NCBI RefSeq assembly: GCF_900086715.1
Contig: NZ_FLKH01000012.1
Coordinates: 1,116,001-1,180,000, forward strand
Reading direction: 5' to 3'
DNA from: Gracilibacillus timonensis
Lineage (GTDB): Bacteria; Bacillota; Bacilli; Bacillales; Amphibacillaceae
DNA length: 64,000 bases
Positions within the stretch are counted from its first letter, which is position 1. Each line of letters opens with the position of its first letter. This document shows positions 32,985 through 41,834 of this stretch, piece after piece. The notes below the pieces were generated by a model that did not search any database, was not told where the DNA came from, and was given only the letters and a program-made list of their open reading frames with translations. The position numbers were made by a program, and so were the translations under genes.

Positions 32985-34244
32985 TTAGCTATCTCGCTGT
33001 GACAATATCTCTTTTTCATAGGTTTTAACAGGATCCAGCCATTGTTCCTGCACAGGTACCCCCATCTCTTGGCAATAATAATCCCAAATTGCCCCGAATG
33101 GATAGGTCTTAAATTCTTCGAATAAGGCTAATCGTTCAGTGAAGTTTCCTTCTTCTTGTAATTGTTTTAAATAATCATTTGGCATTAAAAGAGCATATAA
33201 TAGAGCTTTTATCATATTTCGTGTCCCAATCGTCCAAGCTGCCACACGGTTAATGCTGGCATCAAAGAAATCTAGACCAATCATCACCTTATCCAGTGCG
33301 TCATTTCGGACAATTTCCAAACCAATTTCCCGCAATTCATCATCTAATATCACCACATGATCACTATCCCAGCGTACGGGCCGTGATACATGGAGCGCCA
33401 GCTTATCCTGGAATAATAGCAAGGAAGAAATTTTGTTCGATACCATTTCGGTCGGATGATAATGACCGGAGTCTAACAAACATAGAATATTATTTTTTAG
33501 GGCATACCCCATATAAAATTCGTGGGATCCGACAACGTATGCCTCTGATCCAATTCCAAATAATTTACTTTCCACGGCGTCCACGGATAACGAATCATCA
33601 ATATCCCCAGCAAGGATTTCGTCAAGCGATTCCTTTAGTCGTTGACGTGGAGTGAGTCGATCACTTGGAATATCCTTATAGCCATCTGGCACCCAAATAT
33701 TGTTTAAAGAAGTCTGACCTAACTCTTTGCCAAAGTATTCACTTATTTTACGAGATTGAATACAATGACGGATCCAGAATGCACGAATAGCTGGATCTGG
33801 GTGTGCTAAGGTTAAACCATCCGCTGCCTTAGGATGAGAAAAAAACGTAGGATTAAAATCCAGGCCAACCCGTTGCTGTTTGGCCCATTCTACCCAATTG
33901 GTGAAATGTTTTGGTTCCAAGGCATCGCGATCAACGATTTCTCCTTCTGTTTCCGCATAAATGGCATGAAGATTAATCTTATGCTGACCAGGAATCAATG
34001 CTAACGCCTGTTCCAAGTCATTCCTTAATTGCTCTGGATTCGTCGCCTTCCCTGGATAATCCCCAGTCACATCAATACCACCAGATAGTTCTTGCTGATC
34101 TACTTCAAATCCTCCGATGTCATCACCTTGCCAACAGTGAATGGAGATAGGAATTTGCTTCAACTTTTCTAAAGCATCCTCTACGGACACCCCCCATTTT
34201 TCATACTGCTGTTTAGCTGTTTCATAGTTTTGTTTGATACTCAT
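32985..34244 (-). CDS. rhaA: L-rhamnose isomerase
   Basis: 419 residues, the usual RhaA length. It converts L-rhamnose to L-rhamnulose with Mn/Zn ions. The TIM-barrel metal-binding segments are [11 protein letters not shown] (about 128-138), [13 protein letters not shown] (about 256-268) and [15 protein letters not shown] (about 283-297), all intact. Its ATG overlaps the rhaB stop by 4 bp, so the two are coupled. It leaves about 95 bp before rhaEW. No rhaM mutarotase gene lies in this operon. Confidence 0.94.
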   Translation of the reverse strand: MSIKQNYETAKQQYEKWGVSVEDALEKLKQIPISIHCWQGDDIGGFEVDQQELSGGIDVTGDYPGKATNPEQLRNDLEQALALIPGQHKINLHAIYAETEGEIVDRDALEPKHFTNWVEWAKQQRVGLDFNPTFFSHPKAADGLTLAHPDPAIRAFWIRHCIQSRKISEYFGKELGQTSLNNIWVPDGYKDIPSDRLTPRQRLKESLDEILAGDIDDSLSVDAVESKLFGIGSEAYVVGSHEFYMGYALKNNILCLLDSGHYHPTEMVSNKISSLLLFQDKLALHVSRPVRWDSDHVVILDDELREIGLEIVRNDALDKVMIGLDFFDASINRVAAWTIGTRNMIKALLYALLMPNDYLKQLQEEGNFTERLALFEEFKTYPFGAIWDYYCQEMGVPVQEQWLDPVKTYEKEILSQRDS

Positions 34245-35650
34245 TTTATCACGTCCCCCTTATATTGTTTCATTGGAAATGAATGACGCACTAGTTGTCT
34301 GGCATGCTCAAGCGAATCCATTTGTCCTGTTGCAATCATCTGGGCAGTGATATTACCAATTGCCGTTGCTTCTTCTAAGCCAGCGCACACCTTTCTGCCT
34401 GAGATGGATGCAAGTTTCTGATTCATATACTTATTTTTACTCCCCCCACCTATAATATAAATGGTTGGATAGTGCTTTCCTGTTAAGTGTTCCATTTGTT
34501 CGATAGTCATTTGATAGGAATGGACTAAACTATCAAAAATACATTTTGCCAATTCTCCAGCTGTACGGGGGATCGGTTGATCTGATTCCCTGCAATAACC
34601 TTGGATGGCAGTAATCATACTGGGTGGATGGAGAAAGCGACTATCATTAGCATCCACTGTTGCATTGAAATCAGCTTCCTGATAAGCAAACTCTACAAAA
34701 TCACTATAGCTATAGTCTTGACTTAGTTCTTTTTTGACTTGCTGGATCATCCAGAGCCCCATGATGTTTTTTAGAAAACGTATTTTTCCTGCTGCACCGC
34801 CCTCATTGGTGAAATTAGCAGTCAGTGCCTCTTCCGTTGTGATCGGCTGATCGATTTGCACCCCCATCAACGACCATGTGCCGGAACTTATATAAATGAC
34901 TTGATCATCCGGAACAGCAAGAACGGCAGAAGCCGTATCATGCGTGCCCGGCAACACGACATCCAATTCATAACCCAATTGTTGGGATATTTCACTTGTC
35001 ACTGGTCCAAGCGATTGCATCGGATTCGTAATTTCTTGAAAAAAATGGGTTGGAATATGCAATTTTTGCAGTATTCCTTGATGCCAATCTTTTGTTTTGG
35101 CATCTAATAATTGCGTGGACGTAGCATTGGTGTATTCATTGACGATTCTGCCGGTCAATCGAAAATGCAGATAGTCTGGAACCATTAGAAAATAGGCGGC
35201 ATGCTCCAGTTTGTTTGGGTTTTGATGATAGAAAGCATACAACTGATAGATGGTATTAAACGGCTGAAATTGAATACCTGTTTCACGGTACAATTCTGTC
35301 GATGGAATGATTTCACACACCTCTTCCATGATTCCCTCTGTGCGAGAATCACGATAGGCAACGGCGTCGGTTATTCGTTCTTTTTGTTCATCTAGCAAGA
35401 CAAAATCGACTGCCCATGTGTCAATCCCTATCGTTGTCGGCTGCAAATCCTGTGACGGACAAGCTTTTAATCCGTTGATGATTTCATGAAAAAGCCCATC
35501 AATATCCCAGCACCAATGCCCATTCTGAAATTGCATATCATTAGCAAAGCGATGTACTTCCTGCAGCTTCAGTTGTTGCCCTTCTAAGAAACCAGCCATT
35601 AACCGCCCGCTTCCCGCTCCAATATCAACAGCAATGTGACATTTTTGCAT
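34241..35650 (-). CDS. rhaB: rhamnulokinase
   Basis: A 469-residue FGGY-family kinase phosphorylating L-rhamnulose at O1. Residues [12 protein letters not shown] (9-20) form the phosphate loop; [13 protein letters not shown] lies in the substrate site, [14 protein letters not shown] and [11 protein letters not shown] are FGGY hallmarks, and [15 protein letters not shown] (about 395-409) binds adenosine. First gene of the operon; AAGGAGTG precedes its start. The upstream gap has a cre-like site, suggesting glucose repression. An AraC-family gene 3 kb away is a possible activator. Confidence 0.92.
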   Translation of the reverse strand: MQKCHIAVDIGAGSGRLMAGFLEGQQLKLQEVHRFANDMQFQNGHWCWDIDGLFHEIINGLKACPSQDLQPTTIGIDTWAVDFVLLDEQKERITDAVAYRDSRTEGIMEEVCEIIPSTELYRETGIQFQPFNTIYQLYAFYHQNPNKLEHAAYFLMVPDYLHFRLTGRIVNEYTNATSTQLLDAKTKDWHQGILQKLHIPTHFFQEITNPMQSLGPVTSEISQQLGYELDVVLPGTHDTASAVLAVPDDQVIYISSGTWSLMGVQIDQPITTEEALTANFTNEGGAAGKIRFLKNIMGLWMIQQVKKELSQDYSYSDFVEFAYQEADFNATVDANDSRFLHPPSMITAIQGYCRESDQPIPRTAGELAKCIFDSLVHSYQMTIEQMEHLTGKHYPTIYIIGGGSKNKYMNQKLASISGRKVCAGLEEATAIGNITAQMIATGQMDSLEHARQLVRHSFPMKQYKGDVIK

Positions 35651-35664
35651 TTTTTCACTCCTTT

Positions 35665-35679
35665 TTGTAAGCGATTTAT
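35665..35679 (-). promoter_or_regulatory. possible cre (CcpA) site upstream of rhaB
   Basis: TTGTAAGCGATTTAT fits the catabolite-responsive consensus WTGNAANCGNWNNCW with one mismatch. It lies 14 bp before the rhaB start, just behind its ribosome site, where CcpA would block transcription. The match is weak; rhamnose genes are often CcpA targets. Confidence 0.35.
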
Positions 35680-35826
35680 ATATTATTATAAAAGGGATAA
35701 ATATAAAAAATAATAACGAAATTTATATTATTAATGTCTATTTTTGCGAAATGCATAGGTTAAGTAATACATGGAAATGCCTCGGGAAATATGATAGGCT
35801 TAGCATGCAGGAAGGAGATTGATATC

Positions 35827-36186
35827 ATGTTAATAGGGATTGATCACGTTCAATTAGCGGCTCCGGAGAATAGCGAAGAAGCGGCTCGTACTTTTTTTGC
35901 GGATATATTGGGGATGGAAGAAATCGAAAAACCGGAAAATTTAAAAAAACGTGGTGGAGTTTGGTTTCAGTGCGGTGCCCAGCAGTTACATATTGGCATT
36001 CAGCAAGGATTTGCGCCTGCCACCAAAGCACATCCAGCCTTCGCCATAAAAGATATCCATCAATGGAAAGAAAAATTAACCAACAACGGTGTAGTCATCA
36101 AAGAAGATGAACCGCTTGAAGGAGCTGAAAGATTTTATGTCGATGATCCTTTCGGCAATCGATTGGAGTTTTTAGAACGTCTCTAA
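35827..36186 (+). CDS. VOC (glyoxalase) family protein
   Basis: The ATG at 35827 has AAGGAGATTG 5-10 nt upstream; the longer frame from 35791 places this ribosome site inside the coding sequence and is rejected. The 119-residue product has the two-module VOC layout: GIDHVQLAAPENSEE with a potential metal His7, WFQCGAQQLHIGIQ in the centre, and ERFYVDDPFGNRLEFLE at the end. It resembles the YwkD/YaeR-like group more than the VOC at 13531-13884. Substrate unknown. Confidence 0.82.
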   Translation: MLIGIDHVQLAAPENSEEAARTFFADILGMEEIEKPENLKKRGGVWFQCGAQQLHIGIQQGFAPATKAHPAFAIKDIHQWKEKLTNNGVVIKEDEPLEGAERFYVDDPFGNRLEFLERL

Positions 36187-36249
36187 TTCATAAGAATAGG
36201 ATAAAGGGTGCAGACTAGACAGCGTTGTTGTGTTTCCCCTTTTTCTTTA

Positions 36250-36630
36250 TTATGATGAGAAGAGCAGCTTAGGCCCTTTTAGCTGATTACGCTGTTTTTG
36301 CAACCGTATCATCATCAGTATATCAATCAGCAGGCTGACAGCCAATCCCACGGTAAGCATCATGTTTAACTCATGCAAAAACAACAACCAAAACACCGCA
36401 ACTATTGTATATAGTGCAGATAAACCATAGCATACCAAACCAAACATTAACCAGAAAGATCGTTTGGTTAGATAACCAATGATAAACGATAAAATCAGGA
36501 TAAAGACAGTAGCAGTGACGATAAGAAATAGATAGTTATCCGCACGCCAATAGAAAAAAACCTGTGATAAAAGACCAAGACACCATAAAACAGAAAAAAA
36601 GAGCACAAACTTGCTTCTTTTCACATCCAT
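36250..36630 (-). CDS. four-helix integral membrane protein of unknown function
   Basis: 126 residues with hydrophobic segments at about 8-26, 33-51, 58-80 and 88-107, a basic N-terminus and a basic tail (RLQKQRNQLKG). AGGAGGAATGG precedes the ATG. I recognise no family. A cre-like sequence (AGCAAGCGCTTTCTT on the plus strand, about 36657-36671) lies between this gene and the divergent VOC gene, with one mismatch to consensus. Confidence 0.6.
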   Translation of the reverse strand: MDVKRSKFVLFFSVLWCLGLLSQVFFYWRADNYLFLIVTATVFILILSFIIGYLTKRSFWLMFGLVCYGLSALYTIVAVFWLLFLHELNMMLTVGLAVSLLIDILMMIRLQKQRNQLKGPKLLFSS

Positions 36631-36764
36631 TCCTCCTTGTAAGCATCCTTATTTTTAGCAAGCGCTTTCTTATTCGTGCTTCTAAAGCATAACATAGGGA
36701 CCAGACGCTGTATAGGATCATTATATGATATGATAGATATAATCTAATGAAGGAGGAGTATGCC

Positions 36765-37679
36765 ATGCAGAAAATAGTTTATCACCTTTGGTATGACAAA
36801 GAGGCAGAAGAAGCAGCAACGTTTTATACTTCTATTTTCCCGGAGTCAGATATCATGGAGACAAACATGATACAAGACACGCCGTCTGGTGATGTAGCAG
36901 AAGTCTCATTCAAGCTTTGGGGACAGGAATTTACGGCGATCAGTGCTGGGCCATATTTTAGCTTTAATCCCTCGATTTCCTTTATGGTAAACTTTGATCC
37001 AGCACGAGACAAACATGCCAAGGATAAGCTTGATGAGGTTTGGGACAAACTAGTGGATGGTGGCACGGTTTTAATGCCACTTGATACCTATCCATTTAGT
37101 GACCGTTATGGATGGATTCAGGATAAATATGGACTCAGTTGGCAGTTGATACTAACGAATCCCGAAGGTAAGGAGCGTCCTACCATCCTCCCCTCACTTA
37201 TGTTTGTCGGGGACCATTGTGGAAAGGCAGAAGAAGCAGCTCAAATGTACTTGTCGGTGTTTAAAGATAGCCGTCATGGCTTCCTCGCTCGCTATCCTGC
37301 CGGAATGGAGCCAGATCAAGAAGGATCTGTTATGTTCTCTGATTTCATGTTGGAAAATCAATGGTTTGCTGCCATGGATAGTGCCCAGGATCATTCTTTT
37401 TCCTTTAATGAAGCCATTTCATTCATGGTCTATTGCGATTCTCAAGAAGAACTGGATGATTATTGGACAAAATTGTCGGCAGTGCCGGAAGCAGAACAAT
37501 GTGGCTGGTTAAAAGACCGCTACTCTGTCTCTTGGCAAATCGTTCCTCGCGAGCTTGAGGTATTAATGAAACAGGCAAGTCAAGAAAAGCGACACCAAAT
37601 AAATCAAGCTATCTTGCAAATGAAAAAACTGGATATTCAAAAGATAAGAACGGTTTATAATAATCCGTCTCGCGCTTAG
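36765..37679 (+). CDS. PhnB-like VOC protein with two tandem domains
   Basis: The start at 36765 follows AAGGAGGAG by 6 nt. The 304-residue product is two copies of the DUF899/PhnB-type 3-demethylubiquinone methyltransferase-like domain: residues 1-140 (YHLWYDKEAEEAATFYTSIF ... DRYGWIQDKYGLSWQ) and 145-275 (LMFVGDHCGKAEEAAQMYLS ... EQCGWLKDRYSVSWQIV). The repeated GWIQDKYG/GWLKDRYS block shows internal duplication. Despite the family name these are not known methyltransferases; binding of a small molecule is likely. Confidence 0.83.
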   Translation: MQKIVYHLWYDKEAEEAATFYTSIFPESDIMETNMIQDTPSGDVAEVSFKLWGQEFTAISAGPYFSFNPSISFMVNFDPARDKHAKDKLDEVWDKLVDGGTVLMPLDTYPFSDRYGWIQDKYGLSWQLILTNPEGKERPTILPSLMFVGDHCGKAEEAAQMYLSVFKDSRHGFLARYPAGMEPDQEGSVMFSDFMLENQWFAAMDSAQDHSFSFNEAISFMVYCDSQEELDDYWTKLSAVPEAEQCGWLKDRYSVSWQIVPRELEVLMKQASQEKRHQINQAILQMKKLDIQKIRTVYNNPSRA

Positions 37680-37757
37680 CTTTAGTTGATTGCAGAGAAT
37701 ATTAAATGGGGCAAGTTGGTTGATACATAAGTATGAACGGACTTGCCTTGAGTTGTT

Positions 37758-38290
37758 TTAGCGTTTACTCTTGAGTTGCGTCCAAATAGCTTTGGTATAG
37801 GCAATCTCCATGCCCATTTTTTGCATATTTCGCATGCAAGTACTAGCAAACGCCGCTTGTCCGACAACCAAATCACAATGATCTTGCAAGGCTTGTGCCA
37901 TTCGCCAATTGATCAATGCGGAGTGACATCCTCTCCCCCTATACTGCGGAAGCGTTGCTGCAGCTGCTAATACTGCCGTTTTCCCTTGTTGGTAATACAC
38001 ACCAACTCCGATTGGTGCGTCATCTTCTTTAGCGAGAAAAAAATGCCATCCAGGTTTTTTATACAATACTTGATTATTTACTGCGATACCCTCACTTAAA
38101 CTGCTTGGTAAACCAAAGCCCTCAGCATAGATAGCATCAAACGTCATAAAGTCCTCCATATGCATTTCGGTAATCGTAAGTGCAGATTTCCTTCTAATTG
38201 TTTCAACGTATGTAAACGAGATGATAAGGCATTGCTTTCCGCGTTCTCTATTCTTTTTGTCAACGAGAGTGAAAGACCAGATAGCTGCAT
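37758..38290 (-). pseudogene. GNAT-family acetyltransferase with internal deletion
   Basis: From ATG 38290 the frame reads MQLSGLSLSLTKRIENAESN and ends in a premature stop near 38145. Its start resembles the N-terminus of long (about 270 residues) GNAT proteins (LTKR-x-E-x-AE ... SRLHTLKQLEGN). The overlapping frame from about 38180 to 37758 encodes their C-terminal acetyltransferase core: ITEMHMEDFMTFDAIYAEGFG, then TLPQYRGRGCHSALI, the acetyl-CoA loop. About 100 residues between the two are missing and the frame changes at the junction. The C-terminal piece has no ribosome site of its own. Probably inactive. Confidence 0.65.
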
Positions 38291-38309
38291 ATTATTCTTC
38301 CATTTTTTG

Positions 38310-39293
38310 CTAAATTTCCTCTTTCCGTATTTGTTGTTTAAAATCCTTAGGGGTCTGATTAAATTTCTTCTTAAACAAACGATAGAAATAACTGATATTT
38401 TCATAGCCAACCTCTTCGGCAATTGCCTGGATCGACAAATCACTATACATTAACAAATTTTTGGCAACTAGTAATCGCTTTTCCTGAACCAAATCTTTAA
38501 AATTGGCATTGGTTAACGTCTTAATGCGCTTACTTGCCCAATAGCTAGATTGTTTATATTGAGCAGCCAGCGTTTGCAGGCTAGCCGTCTTGTAATGGTT
38601 TTCAATATAACGAAACACCTCTGCTACAAAAGCGTGCTCTGCTGCTTGCGTTGCGTTTTGTTGTGATTGGTGCTGTTGTTCTGCTAATTCAAGTATCAAT
38701 AACCCCATCAAAAATTTGATCTTCGACTTAGCTAAGATAGAATCATTCATCATCTCTATTAACAGCTGTTCCATTATCTCCTGGATACGAGCAGAACCGG
38801 AAACGGGATAGTACAAAAATTGGGCATATTGATCATAGTTAAACATACTATTCATCAAAAATTGGACCATCTGGTTTTGAATAAATCCGGAAGAAAAATT
38901 GGACAAAATATAATCAAAAAAGGCCGGATGAATAATAAAGTTAATCACAATATCTTCTCGGCCGCACGCAGCTAGTTCATGTTCAATATGTTGATTGAGC
39001 AGCAAGATATCTCCCTGTTTTAAATGGATTTTTTGATCAGCTACCTGTTGTCGAAATTGCCCACGAAAGACATAATTCATTTCAATAAAATCATGAGTGT
39101 GTTTAGGGAAATCGATAAAACGAGGGTGCTTACGGATCATGATCAGCTCGTCTTTTAGAAATTTATCACTTTGCACGACAAAGTCAGAGGTCATATCCGT
39201 ATACATTTTCTTGTTGACCGCTTGATTTCCAGCTAAAATGGCTTGTTCTTCCGGTGTCTCTTGTGCTAGTTTCTCATACAGGACAGACTGCAT
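38310..39293 (-). CDS. AraC-family transcriptional regulator with cupin sensor domain
   Basis: A start at 39293 (MQSVLYEKLAQ) has GGAGTGG 7 nt upstream; 327 residues. The N-terminal half has a cupin-type ligand domain (FPKHTHDFIEMNYVFRGQ, about 82-99; LKQGDILLLNQ). The C-terminal 100 residues have two HTH motifs (LQTLAAQYKQSSYWASKRIK and IQAIAEEVGYENISYFYRLF), the AraC signature ending FNQTPKDFKQ. It is the only sugar-type activator near the rhamnose operon, which makes rhaBA-EW a plausible target, but the gap of several genes leaves this unproven. Confidence 0.85.
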   Translation of the reverse strand: MQSVLYEKLAQETPEEQAILAGNQAVNKKMYTDMTSDFVVQSDKFLKDELIMIRKHPRFIDFPKHTHDFIEMNYVFRGQFRQQVADQKIHLKQGDILLLNQHIEHELAACGREDIVINFIIHPAFFDYILSNFSSGFIQNQMVQFLMNSMFNYDQYAQFLYYPVSGSARIQEIMEQLLIEMMNDSILAKSKIKFLMGLLILELAEQQHQSQQNATQAAEHAFVAEVFRYIENHYKTASLQTLAAQYKQSSYWASKRIKTLTNANFKDLVQEKRLLVAKNLLMYSDLSIQAIAEEVGYENISYFYRLFKKKFNQTPKDFKQQIRKEEI

Positions 39294-39366
39294 AGGATCC
39301 ACTCCATTCAACAGGTTGATAAGTAAGGTTAGACGAAACCTTGTGCGCAATGGTGAGATGGATTAT

Positions 39367-39450
39367 CTATAATCGACCATTGTTAAAAGAAACTCCTAAG
39401 ATTAAAATTCCCATCATCCACCCTGATACTACCTGAAATGCCTTTTTCAT
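39367..39450 (-). CDS. possible 27-residue hydrophobic peptide
   Basis: ATG at 39450 (in-frame ATG also at 39474) encodes MKKAFQVVSGWMMGILILGV plus seven residues, a basic start and one membrane-spanning segment. AAGGGGAATTTCGGACG precedes it, a usable ribosome site. It lies downstream of repeat copy 39512-39562 with its TATAAT and upstream of the AraC gene. Size and shape suit a membrane peptide, a type I toxin or a leader peptide. Very short ORFs occur by chance. Confidence 0.35.
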   Translation of the reverse strand: MKKAFQVVSGWMMGILILGVSFNNGRL

Positions 39451-39511
39451 CGTCCGAAATTCCCCTTTTATCATAGCCAGACTAACCCCCTAACCTTAAA
39501 GTAAGAGCCAT

Positions 39512-39562
39512 CGGCACCCTGGGGTTCGTTCAAAGTTAATATCATTCGAGATTCTATTATAC
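39512..39562 (-). repeat. dispersed intergenic repeat, copy 2
   Basis: On the minus strand: TATAATAGAATCTCGAATG, ATATTAACTTTGAACGAACC, CCAGGGTGCCGAT. It shares the TTGAAC core, the GGGTGCCGAT end and the -10-like box with copy 4 (56657-56703), and the -10 box with copy 3. Confidence 0.6.
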
Positions 39563-39670
39563 AGTAATATGCTTTCCTAAGATGATATTTTTTTACCTTA
39601 TTCAGAAAAAACGAGCAAAATTTGTCCGGTGCTTTACCGACCACTCAAAGTAGCCACTGAACTGCTCGTT

Positions 39671-39707
39671 CATTCAAGGTCAAAATCATTCCAAGTCCTA
39701 TTATAAC
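39671..39707 (-). repeat. dispersed intergenic repeat, copy 3, followed by a terminator-like hairpin
   Basis: On the minus strand: TATAATAGGACTTGGAATG then ATTTTGACCTTGAATG. The next 65 bases form ACGAGCA / TGCTCGT with an inner CGGTAAAGCACCG hairpin and end in TTTTTT at about 39605. This arrangement, -10 box, short structured segment and T run, is that of a very small RNA gene. Confidence 0.55.
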
Positions 39708-39733
39708 AACGATTATAATATACTTTCGTTTAC

Positions 39734-39761
39734 AAAAAAGGGCTTATTTAAGCCCTTTTTT
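39734..39761 (-). terminator. intrinsic terminator of ilvA
   Basis: AAAAAAGGGCTT / AAGCCCTTTTTT with a 4-base loop directly after the ilvA stop. Confidence 0.92.
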
Positions 39762-39767
39762 GATTCA

Positions 39768-41027
39768 TCATATTAACAGCTGGAATAATTGTTCATCTTT
39801 GTTAATCTCGATATAGGAGAAGCCGTTCTTCTCCATCCGTGACAGTAATAAATGATAGTCTGTGGCATGCTGTAGTTCAATTCCTACCAATACAGGCCCT
39901 TTATCACGATTATTCTTTTTGGTGTATTCAAAACGAGTGATATCATCACCTTCGCCTAATACTTCACTCATAAATTCGCGTAAAGCCCCAGCTCGTTGCG
40001 GGAAATTAACGATAAAATAATGCTTCAACCCTTCATAAATCATGGAACGCTCCTTAAACTCCTGCATACGATCAATATCATTATTTCCACCACTGACGAT
40101 GCAGACAACGTTTTTTCCTTTGATTTCATCTTTATAATAATCCAATGCCGAGATAGGTAAAGCCCCGGCAGGTTCTGCGACAATCGCGTTTTCATTATAA
40201 ATATCCAAGAGGGTTGTACAAAGCTTGCCCTCCGGTACTACAGCGATATCATCGATAATCTCTTTGGCGATATCAAATGAAATATTCCCAACCTGCTTCA
40301 CACTGGCACCATCGACAAATTTATCGATCTTATCTAGCTTTACATTTTCCCCTTTTTCGATAGCGGCTTTCATCGATGAGGCTCCCTCTGGTTCTACTCC
40401 AATGATTTTAGTGTCTGGACTGATGCTATTTATGTAAGAACCAACACCAGAAATCAAACCTCCGCCACCGACTGCCATAAAAATATGAGAAATAGGTTCT
40501 TCCATGGTATCGAGAATTTCAAGACCTATCGTGCCTTGTCCAGTAATGGTCCTTGTATCATTAAAAGGATGAATGAAAGAAGCGCCGTGCTCTTCACAAT
40601 ATTCCATCGCTTGTTCAAAGGAATCATCGAAAGTGTCTCCGATTAGACGAATTTCAACATAGGATCCGCCAAAAAATTCGACGCGGTTCACCTTCTGTCT
40701 CGGTGTTGTACTTGGCATGAAAATAACACCTTTAACACCTAATGCTTTACATGAATAAGCGACTCCTTGTGCATGATTACCTGCACTGGCACAGACGACA
40801 CCGTTTTGTAGTTCATCTTCTGTTAAGCCTTGCATTAAATTGTATGCCCCGCGGATTTTGAACGAACGCACCACTTGTAAGTCTTCACGTTTTAAATAGA
40901 CATTACAATCATACTTATCGGATAAAATCGTATCACGCTGTAATGGCGTTTTTACTACCACATCTTTTAATACTTGATTGGCAATGATGATATCTCTTAC
41001 TTGAATTGGATTGACTTTTGTACTCAT
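39768..41027 (-). CDS. ilvA: threonine dehydratase (biosynthetic)
   Basis: A 419-residue PLP enzyme deaminating threonine to 2-oxobutyrate, the first step of isoleucine synthesis. PLP Lys is in VRSFKIRGAYN (about 57), the phosphate loop in AVGGGGLISGV (about 185), and GNHAQGVAY follows the lysine. The C-terminal 90 residues form one ACT-like regulatory domain (HYFIVNFPQRAGALREFM), the Bacillus type, so isoleucine feedback is expected. A single gene; the other ilv genes apart from ilvE are not in the window. Confidence 0.94.
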   Translation of the reverse strand: MSTKVNPIQVRDIIIANQVLKDVVVKTPLQRDTILSDKYDCNVYLKREDLQVVRSFKIRGAYNLMQGLTEDELQNGVVCASAGNHAQGVAYSCKALGVKGVIFMPSTTPRQKVNRVEFFGGSYVEIRLIGDTFDDSFEQAMEYCEEHGASFIHPFNDTRTITGQGTIGLEILDTMEEPISHIFMAVGGGGLISGVGSYINSISPDTKIIGVEPEGASSMKAAIEKGENVKLDKIDKFVDGASVKQVGNISFDIAKEIIDDIAVVPEGKLCTTLLDIYNENAIVAEPAGALPISALDYYKDEIKGKNVVCIVSGGNNDIDRMQEFKERSMIYEGLKHYFIVNFPQRAGALREFMSEVLGEGDDITRFEYTKKNNRDKGPVLVGIELQHATDYHLLLSRMEKNGFSYIEINKDEQLFQLLI

Positions 41028-41107
41028 TCTAAGACCCTTCCTACTTCTGTTTATTACTATTATACTAACATAAAGAAAACAAATAGAAAATATATTTTGC
41101 TTCTTAC

Positions 41108-41812
41108 CTAATCTTTTTTGACTATTAGTGCATCATGGACTGCTGTTGTAGCGTGGATCACTGTCGTATCAAAGAGTGGCACTTCTATATCGCTTGACTG
41201 AATTAATAAGCCAATCTCTGTGCAACCTAAGATAACTCCCTCCGCTCCATTGTCGACTAGATCCTGAATCACCTGTTGAAAATACGCTTTCGATGATTGC
41301 TGTATTTGTCCCAGACATAATTCTTCGTAGATTATTTTATTAATCTGGATTCTTTCCTGTTCATTTGGTATCAACACACCAAGCTCGTTATCCTTCAAGT
41401 GTGATTTATAAAAGTCTTGTTCCATTGTATATTTTGTTCCTAGTAGTCCGATGGTTTGGACATCCGTTTGCTGAATATGTTTCACTGTAGCGTCGGCGAT
41501 GTGAAGGATGGGGATCTGGATTGATTCCTGGATCATGTCCGCGACTTTATGCATCGTGTTGGTACAGATGACAATAAAGGACGCACCTGCACGTTCTAAA
41601 GCTGCAGCGGCTTCAGTAAGGATATTTCCAGCCTCTCGCCAATTTCCAGCAGTTTGATGTGTTTCAATCTCTGCAAAATCAACGCTGTATAAGATACAGG
41701 ATGCGGAATGTAATCCACCTTGTCTTCGTTTCACTTCTTCATTGATTAAGCGATAATACTCTGCAGACGATTCCCAGCTCATTCCACCGATTAAACCAAT
41801 TGTTTTCATCAT
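41108..41812 (-). CDS. aspartate/glutamate racemase family protein
   Basis: A start at 41812 or 41809 follows GAGGAGAG; 234 residues. The two catalytic cysteines are in FIVICTNTMHKV (about 85) and GVILGCTEIGLL (about 196), and the opening MKTIGLIGGMSWESSAEYY is typical of RacD/YgeA enzymes. It interconverts L- and D-aspartate or a related amino acid without cofactor. It is 22 bp from the end of the upstream methyltransferase gene on the same strand, so they are probably co-transcribed. The substrate is not certain. Confidence 0.87.
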   Translation of the reverse strand: MMKTIGLIGGMSWESSAEYYRLINEEVKRRQGGLHSASCILYSVDFAEIETHQTAGNWREAGNILTEAAAALERAGASFIVICTNTMHKVADMIQESIQIPILHIADATVKHIQQTDVQTIGLLGTKYTMEQDFYKSHLKDNELGVLIPNEQERIQINKIIYEELCLGQIQQSSKAYFQQVIQDLVDNGAEGVILGCTEIGLLIQSSDIEVPLFDTTVIHATTAVHDALIVKKD

Positions 41813-41834
41813 TACTCTCCTCATATATTAGTAA

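Larger units (their letters stand above)
39294..39767. other. intergenic region with two dispersed-repeat copies and a tiny ORF
   Basis: No ordinary gene is present. On the minus strand it holds two repeat copies, each with a TATAAT, a hairpin between them (ACGAGCA ... TGCTCGT followed by a T run, 39603-39669), a 27-codon ORF (39450-39367) and the ilvA terminator at the right end. Confidence 0.6.

Noticed and set aside
37713-37751. GGCAAGT/ACTTGCC hairpin after the PhnB-like gene
   Set aside because: A stem of only 7 bp with a loop of about 25 and no T run; not convincing as a terminator.
38144-38443. 99-codon minus-strand ORF as an independent gene
   Set aside because: Its first half is the 3' end of the AraC gene in another frame; only the part from 38290 is meaningful, as the N-terminus of the broken GNAT gene.
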